From Reichenbachiella carrageenanivorans (GTDB lineage: Bacteria; Bacteroidota; Bacteroidia; Cytophagales; Cyclobacteriaceae), in the NCBI RefSeq assembly GCF_025639805.1, contig NZ_CP106735.1:2172001-2236000 (forward strand): a stretch of 64,000 nucleotides of DNA, read 5' to 3'. Of the stretch, positions 58,291 through 64,000 are shown piece after piece. Numbering within the stretch: position 1 is the first letter of the stretch; every line of letters begins with the position of its first letter. The notes under the pieces are model-generated. The model saw only the letters and a program-made list of their open reading frames with translations. It was not told the origin of the DNA and made no database searches. A program made the position numbers and the translations under genes.

Positions 58291-58575
58291 ATGACAGAGT
58301 TATCAATAAAAATAAAAATAGGCAACAGAGAATACCCAATGAAGGTGGCAGCTAGTGAAGAAGCAACCATCCGAGAAGCGGGTAAAAAAATAAATGAGAA
58401 GTTAAAGTCTTTTCAAAGTCAGTTTGGTATTGACGATAAACAAGACCTCTTAGCCATGGTGGCCATAGATAGTTTTGTGGAGAAGTTGAGGGCTATGGAG
58501 CTCCGGCAGACCACAGACGAGGTAGCCATGGATCAGATTTCAAAACTCAATCGATTAGTCTCTGCTGAACTATAA
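58291..58575 (+). CDS. zapA: Cell division protein ZapA
   Basis: ZapA stabilises FtsZ filaments. 94 residues from ATG 58291 (MTELSIKIKIGNREYPMKVAASEEATIREAGKKINEKL); the frame is open from 58255. The ZapA fold is an N-terminal beta part then a long helix (DKQDLLAMVAIDSFVEKLRAM). It follows the coiled-coil gene and precedes rny by 53 bases. Confidence 0.88.
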   Translation: MTELSIKIKIGNREYPMKVAASEEATIREAGKKINEKLKSFQSQFGIDDKQDLLAMVAIDSFVEKLRAMELRQTTDEVAMDQISKLNRLVSAEL

Positions 58576-58628
58576 TATTCATTCCTGCTAGCGTTCAATG
58601 CTCCCGTGCCATGATAAATATATAAATC

Positions 58629-60194
58629 ATGGACAATACACTACTTATAGTAATATTTACCTTGGGCGGACTTGCTCTGGGTTTTGGCATCAGCAAGATG
58701 ATGGTCAAAAGAGCAGAAGGCAAGCGATTGTCTGAAGCCAAAGGTCAAGCCGAAATGATCATCAAAGAGGCTACGATCAATGCTGAAAACATCAAAAAAG
58801 AAAAGGCCATAGAAGCCAAAGAGCATTTCTTGAAAAAGAAGTCAGAATACGAAGAAGAAGCAAATCGAAAGAAAAATCAGATCATCGCTAATGAAAATAA
58901 GGTCAAGCAAAGAGAAAGTCATGTATCTAAGCAGATCGAACAAAATAAGCGAATCGAAGCTGAGCTAGAGAGTCAGAAAGAGAATCTGGATGCCCAGATG
59001 GAAATCGTAAAACGCAGAAAAGAAGAACTAGAAAAAACCAAACAGGAGCAGACTTCTATTCTAGAAAAAATCTCAAACCTGTCGGCCAACGAGGCTATAG
59101 ATCAGCTCAAAGAAACACTCAAAGACGAAGCCAGAACCAAGGCCTCATCACACATCAAAGACATCATAGAAGAGGCTAAGCTTACTGCCACGAAGGAAGC
59201 TAAGAAAATTGTGATTCAGACAATTCAGCGTACTGCTACTGAGCATGCCATTGAAAACTGTGTGTCTATTTTTAATATTGAAAGCGACGACATCAAGGGC
59301 AAGATCATAGGGAGAGAAGGACGAAACATCCGAGCACTTGAAGCCGCTACTGGGGTAGAGATTATCGTAGATGACACCCCAGAGGCGATCATTATTTCTG
59401 GATTCGACCCGGTGCGTAGAGAGGTAGCTAGACTATCGCTGCACCGTCTAGTGACTGATGGTAGGATTCACCCTGCTCGTATAGAGGAGATCGTGGCAAA
59501 GACTACGAAGAACATAGAAGAAGAAATTGTAGAAATTGGGGAACGTACAGTCATAGATCTAGGTATTCATGGGTTGCATCCAGAGCTAATCAAGATGGTA
59601 GGCCGTATGAGGTTCAGGTCGTCGTATGGACAAAATCTGCTGCAGCATTCACGCGAAGTGGCTAAGTTGTGCGCTACACTTGCATCTGAGCTAGGGCTCA
59701 ATGCCAAACAAGCCAAACGGGCAGGATTGCTACACGATATCGGAAAAGTATGGCCAGAGGAGGCAGAACAGCCACATGCCATTGTAGGTATGGAATTGGC
59801 CAAAAAATACAAAGAACATCCCGATGTGTGCAACGCCATAGGCGCTCACCATGACGAGATCGAAATGACCACACTCATCTCTCCGATCGTACAAACTTGT
59901 GATGCCATATCAGGATCTAGGCCAGGTGCTCGAAGAGAAATTATGGAGTCGTATATCAAACGGTTGAAAGATTTAGAGGCTTTGGCACTTGGGTTTGATG
60001 GCGTACACAAGTGCTATGCGATACAGGCAGGAAGAGAGCTTCGGGTGCTAGTAGATGCAGATAAAGTGACAGATAAGTCTGCGGGTGATTTGGCTTTCGA
60101 TATATCTTCAAAGATCGAAAACGACATGCAGTATCCTGGGCAAATCAAAGTGACAGTGATTCGTGAAATGAGATCGATCAGTTATGCCAAGTAA
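58629..60194 (+). CDS. rny: Ribonuclease Y
   Basis: RNase Y is a membrane-anchored endonuclease starting mRNA decay. 521 residues: one N-terminal transmembrane helix ([19 protein letters not shown]), a long coiled coil (to about residue 150), a KH domain ([29 protein letters not shown]), and an HD domain with [18 protein letters not shown] and [12 protein letters not shown]. The usual length is 510-530. It ends the pheT-zapA-rny run, with a terminator after it. Confidence 0.97.
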   Translation: MDNTLLIVIFTLGGLALGFGISKMMVKRAEGKRLSEAKGQAEMIIKEATINAENIKKEKAIEAKEHFLKKKSEYEEEANRKKNQIIANENKVKQRESHVSKQIEQNKRIEAELESQKENLDAQMEIVKRRKEELEKTKQEQTSILEKISNLSANEAIDQLKETLKDEARTKASSHIKDIIEEAKLTATKEAKKIVIQTIQRTATEHAIENCVSIFNIESDDIKGKIIGREGRNIRALEAATGVEIIVDDTPEAIIISGFDPVRREVARLSLHRLVTDGRIHPARIEEIVAKTTKNIEEEIVEIGERTVIDLGIHGLHPELIKMVGRMRFRSSYGQNLLQHSREVAKLCATLASELGLNAKQAKRAGLLHDIGKVWPEEAEQPHAIVGMELAKKYKEHPDVCNAIGAHHDEIEMTTLISPIVQTCDAISGSRPGARREIMESYIKRLKDLEALALGFDGVHKCYAIQAGRELRVLVDADKVTDKSAGDLAFDISSKIENDMQYPGQIKVTVIREMRSISYAK

Positions 60195-60220
60195 TTTATC
60201 AGATGAAATATAGTATGAAA

Positions 60221-60251
60221 AACCAGCCTTTAGGCTGGTTCTTCTGTTTTT
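60221..60251 (+). terminator. Terminator after rny
   Basis: AACCAGCC (60221-60228) and GGCTGGTT (60233-60240) form a perfect 8-bp stem with a TTTA loop, followed by CTTCTGTTTTT. It is 26 bases after the rny stop. Confidence 0.8.
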
Positions 60252-60409
60252 GACAGAAAAGGCTTATGGGGTGAAAAAATGCCTAGTCTCCGTTGTCGTT
60301 TGCACGACAAATACATGACTTAGTTCTGGCTTAATCTTTCTGTAACTAAAAGCTATAAACGTTGATTAAAGAAGTATGCTATTTTCTCCGTAAAAATGTA
60401 GTGGATGGT

Positions 60410-60445
60410 TTTTCTGATAAAAACGGATGAATTTTTATCAGAAAA
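60410..60445. repeat. Perfect 14-bp inverted repeat
   Basis: TTTTCTGATAAAAA (60410-60423) and TTTTTATCAGAAAA (60432-60445) are exact reverse complements with an 8-base spacer. It is about 190 bases upstream of the 60602 gene. The symmetric AT-rich form suggests a protein-binding site and not a terminator. Confidence 0.75.
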
Positions 60446-60461
60446 CATCTGATGAGTTTAG

Positions 60462-60503
60462 GATAAATCAGTGAAAAAAAAGGAATCATCTTTCTGATTT
60501 ATC
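60462..60503. repeat. 10-bp inverted repeat sharing the CTGAT word
   Basis: GATAAATCAG (60462-60471) and CTGATTTATC (60494-60503) are exact reverse complements, 22 bases apart. They share the ATCAG/CTGAT word with the 14-bp repeat 17 bases upstream, so both may bind the same factor. Confidence 0.65.
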
Positions 60504-60562
60504 GAGAGTAGTTACGATTGTATGTATTTAAAATTCATTAGGAAAATCGAATAATTTGAAAC

Positions 60563-60570
60563 TATATTTG
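60563..60570 (+). promoter_or_regulatory. -7 box of the 60602 operon
   Basis: TATATTTG is an exact TAnnTTTG match. A weak -33 (TTAG) is 20 bases upstream. Predicted start at about 60575, about 27 bases before GTG 60602. Confidence 0.55.
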
Positions 60571-60589
60571 GTCTACCAATCTAACGATA

Positions 60590-60613
60590 GACCAAAAACG
60601 AGTGACCAAAAAC
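60590..60613 (+). repeat. 10-bp direct repeat overlapping the start codon
   Basis: GACCAAAAAC occurs at 60590-60599 and again at 60604-60613, 14 bases apart. The second copy includes the last base of the GTG start codon and codons 2-4. Confidence 0.6.
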
Positions 60614-61357
60614 TACTTTCAACTAGGCCTTTTCTTGTCTACATACTTGAGCCTTATATGGCTACTGCCTAGTGTCGGTCAGGCGCAAGAGGTGTCCCTG
60701 GCTGGGTTAGACTTGTCACAAGAAGTACAAAGCTGGTACGATGGCCAAGCTGGTCAGGATAACAGTACTCTGCAGACGGGTATCATGATAGATGTCTCTC
60801 GAAAAACATCACTTTCTCATCCTTATTATAAGTCGGGCCAATGGAAGAATGGGGATCTGGTTTATCGAGATCAGTCGTTTTCCAATGTGTTAATGATTTA
60901 CAACATAGAGCAAGATGCATTGATTATTAAAAGAGCGACGGATGGGGGAGTGCTGCTAGGGGATCCTATTCAGTTAATAAGTGCAGATGTGGATTCATTT
61001 CATTTCATGGAGGCGGATTTTGAATACATCGATCAAAAAGTGGATGTGTATAGTACCGGGTTTTTCGAAGTATTATACCAAGGGCAGGTTGTTTCTCTAT
61101 TGGCCAAACGAAGCAAAATTTTTAAAATTAATGATGAGGCCAAGTTGACCTATGAAGAGTTTAATAGGTACTATTTGAGAGATGGTGACCAGATAGAGCG
61201 AGTAAAGAGTCTATCTGGAGTAAAGAAGCGCTACAAGGAGCACGCAAAAAAGCTTAAGATCTATGCCAAGCAGCATAAGATAAAAAAACTCAACCCTAAA
61301 AGAGAAAAGTCCTTTGCCACATTGATAGAATATTTTGATAACCAACTGATCCCATGA
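60602..61357 (+). CDS. Secreted protein of unknown function, coupled to a TonB receptor
   Basis: 251 residues from GTG 60602. The start is supported by the signal peptide it gives (NYFQLGLFLSTYLSLIWLLPSVGQAQ). The mature part looks beta-rich (VLMIYNIEQDALIIKRATDGG, VYSTGFFEVLYQGQVVSLLAKRSK) and ends with a strongly basic helical tail (KRYKEHAKKLKIYAKQHKIKKLNPKREK). I do not recognise a family. Its TGA overlaps the ATG of the TonB-dependent receptor, so the two are made together and probably act together at the outer membrane. No FecI/FecR pair is nearby. Confidence 0.82.
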   Translation: MTKNYFQLGLFLSTYLSLIWLLPSVGQAQEVSLAGLDLSQEVQSWYDGQAGQDNSTLQTGIMIDVSRKTSLSHPYYKSGQWKNGDLVYRDQSFSNVLMIYNIEQDALIIKRATDGGVLLGDPIQLISADVDSFHFMEADFEYIDQKVDVYSTGFFEVLYQGQVVSLLAKRSKIFKINDEAKLTYEEFNRYYLRDGDQIERVKSLSGVKKRYKEHAKKLKIYAKQHKIKKLNPKREKSFATLIEYFDNQLIP

Positions 61358-64000
61358 AAAGCAAAATGATATGGCTGTGTTTTGTTCTGTTGCCATTTGG
61401 ATTGCTGGGGCAGGAAAACAAAAAGGTAAAAGCCACTTTCGACAATGAGCCTATAGTTGCCGTGCTTCAAACGATAGAGGATCAAACAGGATATGCTATT
61501 TATTACGAGGCTTCTTGGCTAGATAGTTTGACCTATTCAGGAGCATTTGATCAGACGTCAGTGGACTCGGTTTTGTTTTCAATATTAGAGTCTACAAGTT
61601 TAGAATATTATATGTCTGGTCATCGTATTTTTCTAACCAAAGGGGTCAAAATTATCGATCAACCAGCCATTAGTCAGGCGCTGCACCAACAAGGCAAAAC
61701 CGTAACAGATGTTGAGCTAGACTTACTTTTCGCTCGTGAATATCTCAATATGGAAAATCAGGGTGAAATAGGCCAGTCTATAGTGGAGGTAGGAGATAGA
61801 AACAAATTGAAGCCCAGGGCTTCCTCTACTATAGCAGGGTATATCAAAGACAGTGAAACCAACGAGCCACTAGCAGGCGTAGTAGTGTATTCGAAAGATC
61901 CTTCTGTAGCATCTTCCTCAGATATGAATGGCTTTTTTAGCATCACACTTCCTAATGGCAAACGAGAACTGATCGTGCAGTATGTAGGCATGAAAACCAC
62001 CAAGCAAAAAATCGTGCTCTATTCTGATGGCCAGCTTAATATCGATATGGTGGTAGATGTGATCGCACTGCAGGAAGTGATGATCGAGTCCGAAAGTGCT
62101 GCCAATGTGGAAGACGTACTGATCGGAGTGAGCAAGATAGATGTACAAGAGACTAAAAATGTGCCATTGGTGCTTGGTGAAAACGACATCATGAAGATCG
62201 CTGCTACTTTTGCAGGAGTGCAAACCATGGGAGAAGGCTCTTCAGGGTTCAATGTCCGAGGTGGTAAATCTGATCAAAACTTGGTGCTACTCAATGGGGC
62301 TACGATTTACAATGCCTCTCACTTTTTTGGCTTCTTTTCGGTTTTTAATTCTAATGCCATTCAGAGTATGGATGTATATAAAAGTGGGATACCTGCCGCA
62401 TATGGTGGTAGACTGTCCTCGGTATTCGACGTAGAGTCTAAAAAAGCAGACGTAGACAAGTTCAAAGGAGAGGGAGGGATCTCACCTGTCACGGCCAAGC
62501 TCACGGTAGAAGTGCCAGTGATTAAAGGCAAGTCGGGGCTGATGCTAGGCGGACGAACCACCTATTCTAATTGGCTGTTGAAGAAAGTAGGCAATGCAGA
62601 TTTTAGTGAAAATGAAGTATTTTTTGCTGATGGTATCTTGAGATACGATCACCAAATCAATGACAACAACGACATAGAAGTTAGTGGATACTACAGTAGT
62701 GACAACTTTAGAATTTCGTCTGATACGGTGTTCTCTTTTTCTAATTTTTCCTATAAGAATGGCAATGCTTCTGTGAAGTGGAATCACCGGTTTAGCAATC
62801 AAGTTGATGGCTCGCTTTCTGCCGTGTATAGTGCTTATGGCTATGATTTGTCTTACGACGAATCTCCTCCCAATAATTTTGTTCAGGATTTTGGAATCAA
62901 TGAAGCCGCTGTTGTAGCTGATTTGGCTTATTATGCAGATGAGGTACATACCCTAAGAGGGGGCGCGCAGCTGAAAGGATATCAGATCAACCCAGGAACA
63001 AAATCCCCACAAACAAGTGAGTCACTAGTGGCAGAAGTATCTATTGATAAAGAACGCGCATTGGAAACCACTCTATTTTTGTCTGATGAGTATATTTTGT
63101 CCGATCGATTGACACTTTATGGTGGATATAGGTATTCATTTTTTACGAATTATGGACCCCAGACGGTAAAGAATTACCAGCCTGAGACTGTCAAAAACCC
63201 AGATACGGTCATTGGGGAGACGGTATATGATGATGGAGATCCTGTGCAGTTTTATCATGGGGGTGAGATTAGGGTCAATGCCCGTTATGCGCTAGATGAT
63301 GAGTCTTCAGTCAAGGCCAGCTATAATCGGACCAGGCAGTATCTTCATACCCTGACTAATAGTGCCTCGTTGTCTCCTACAGATACATGGCGCTTATCGA
63401 GTACGTATATCAAGCCTCAGGTCGCGGATCAGTATACATTAGGTTATTATAGAAATTTCAAAAGCAATATGATCGAAACGTCTGTAGAGGTCTATTACAA
63501 AGACATGGACAACTTGATTGATTTTAAAGTAGGGTCGCAGTTTTTATTGAATCCTAACATAGAAATGGTGGCTTTGCAAGGGCCAGGGAGGTCGTATGGT
63601 GTTGAGTTTTCAGTAAGAAAATCTGGCAAACTCAACGGGTGGATCAATTACGCTTTTGCTCGGAGTTTTATACAATTGGATTCGTCACACCCAGAAGAGA
63701 GGATCAACAATGGTAACGAATATCCTGCAAATTTTGACATGCCACATACAGTGAATATGGTGGCTAATTACAAAATCACCAAGCGGTGGAGCTTCTCATG
63801 CAATTTTACTTATAATACGGGACGTCCTGTGACCTACCCAGTAGGTATATATGATTTCAAAGGCATGCAGGCTGTCCATTACTCTGGAAGAAATACATTT
63901 AGAATGCCCGATTATATTAGACTCGACATAGGCTTGAGCCTAGAGGCCAGTCATAAAATAGCTCAACTCGCACATTCTTATTGGTCATTTTCGATCTATA
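61354..64000 (+). CDS. TonB-dependent receptor with STN domain (3' end outside window)
   Basis: At least 882 residues; the frame is open to the window end. Signal peptide MIWLCFVLLPFGLLGQ is followed by an STN domain (KVKATFDNEPIVAVLQTIEDQTGYAIYYE), a carboxypeptidase regulatory fold (IAGYIKDSETNEPLAGVVVYSKDP), a plug domain (SSGFNVRGGKSDQNLVLLNGATIYNASHFFG, SGIPAAYGGRLSSVFDVESK) and a large beta barrel. STN domains usually relay a signal to FecR-type regulators. It lacks the SusC features, so it is a classical receptor type. Overlap with the 60602 gene is 4 bases. Confidence 0.92.
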   Translation, partial: MKSKMIWLCFVLLPFGLLGQENKKVKATFDNEPIVAVLQTIEDQTGYAIYYEASWLDSLTYSGAFDQTSVDSVLFSILESTSLEYYMSGHRIFLTKGVKIIDQPAISQALHQQGKTVTDVELDLLFAREYLNMENQGEIGQSIVEVGDRNKLKPRASSTIAGYIKDSETNEPLAGVVVYSKDPSVASSSDMNGFFSITLPNGKRELIVQYVGMKTTKQKIVLYSDGQLNIDMVVDVIALQEVMIESESAANVEDVLIGVSKIDVQETKNVPLVLGENDIMKIAATFAGVQTMGEGSSGFNVRGGKSDQNLVLLNGATIYNASHFFGFFSVFNSNAIQSMDVYKSGIPAAYGGRLSSVFDVESKKADVDKFKGEGGISPVTAKLTVEVPVIKGKSGLMLGGRTTYSNWLLKKVGNADFSENEVFFADGILRYDHQINDNNDIEVSGYYSSDNFRISSDTVFSFSNFSYKNGNASVKWNHRFSNQVDGSLSAVYSAYGYDLSYDESPPNNFVQDFGINEAAVVADLAYYADEVHTLRGGAQLKGYQINPGTKSPQTSESLVAEVSIDKERALETTLFLSDEYILSDRLTLYGGYRYSFFTNYGPQTVKNYQPETVKNPDTVIGETVYDDGDPVQFYHGGEIRVNARYALDDESSVKASYNRTRQYLHTLTNSASLSPTDTWRLSSTYIKPQVADQYTLGYYRNFKSNMIETSVEVYYKDMDNLIDFKVGSQFLLNPNIEMVALQGPGRSYGVEFSVRKSGKLNGWINYAFARSFIQLDSSHPEERINNGNEYPANFDMPHTVNMVANYKITKRWSFSCNFTYNTGRPVTYPVGIYDFKGMQAVHYSGRNTFRMPDYIRLDIGLSLEASHKIAQLAHSYWSFSIY

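Larger units (their letters stand above)
60195..60601. other. Intergenic region with terminator, inverted repeats and a promoter
   Basis: This 407-bp gap has no supported ORF. From left to right it holds the rny terminator, a perfect 14-bp inverted repeat, a 10-bp inverted repeat sharing its CTGAT/ATCAG word, a -7 box, and a 10-bp direct repeat that reaches into the next gene. Each is listed separately. Confidence 0.7.

Overview
The window is a piece of a Bacteroidota chromosome, most likely order Cytophagales (inference). It has a complete S10-spc-alpha ribosomal protein region running on into carA and eno. It also has a SusC/SusD pair, carboxypeptidase-regulatory and OmpA-type envelope proteins, Bacteroidota-restricted small proteins, and promoters of the Bacteroidota kind (TTTG / TAnnTTTG) without Shine-Dalgarno sequences. 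A closest genus cannot be named from sequence alone. No tRNA, rRNA, CRISPR array, insertion sequence or prophage was recognised.

Region 1 (1-17.9 kb, all + strand) is the translation block: the 3' part of fusA, then rpsJ, rplC-D-W-B, rpsS, rplV, rpsC, rplP, rpmC, rpsQ, rplN, rplX, rplE, rpsN, rpsH, rplF, rplR, rpsE, rpmD, rplO, secY, infA, rpmJ, rpsM, rpsK, rpsD, rpoA, rplQ, and then carA-eno. It is broken by a terminator after rpsJ, strong promoters before rplC and before rpsH, and a terminator after rplQ. rplB (L2) carries a +1 frameshift at about 3717.

Region 2 (17.9-34 kb) is mixed: a putative alpha/beta hydrolase, lysS, DUF962 and DUF1697 proteins, a FAN1-like nuclease, a membrane DnaJ-TPR protein, secreted M1 and M61 peptidases, a PIN-PhoH ATPase, a propeller/Y_Y_Y membrane sensor with no output domain, and a bacterial voltage-gated sodium channel.

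Region 3 (34-48.9 kb) is mainly metabolism and RNA modification: queA, menC, the queuosine-precursor transporter, a frameshifted rnz, a STAS protein, purC, a 16-repeat MORN-like secreted protein, a thiolase, a DUF4924 protein, lepA, folD, queE and a PorE-like TPR/propeller/OmpA protein. Three queuosine-related genes lie at three separate places. A 380-bp gap (42506-42886) has no gene but holds two overlapping, mutually exclusive hairpins.

Region 4 (49-64 kb) holds a SusC/SusD nutrient-uptake pair, an atypical IscA-like protein, a run of small membrane proteins, and pheT - coiled-coil protein - zapA - rny. After a 400-bp intergenic region with perfect inverted repeats comes a secreted unknown protein coupled by an ATGA overlap to an STN-domain TonB-dependent receptor that runs off the window.

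The most notable observations are two independent single-base +1 frameshifts in normally essential genes (rplB, rnz), 5'-terminal hairpins shared by three translation-gene promoters, the repeat-rich leader and gene pair at the right end, the orphan sensor, and the hairpin switch in the 42.5-42.9 kb gap. No clearly new multi-gene defence or mobile system is visible.
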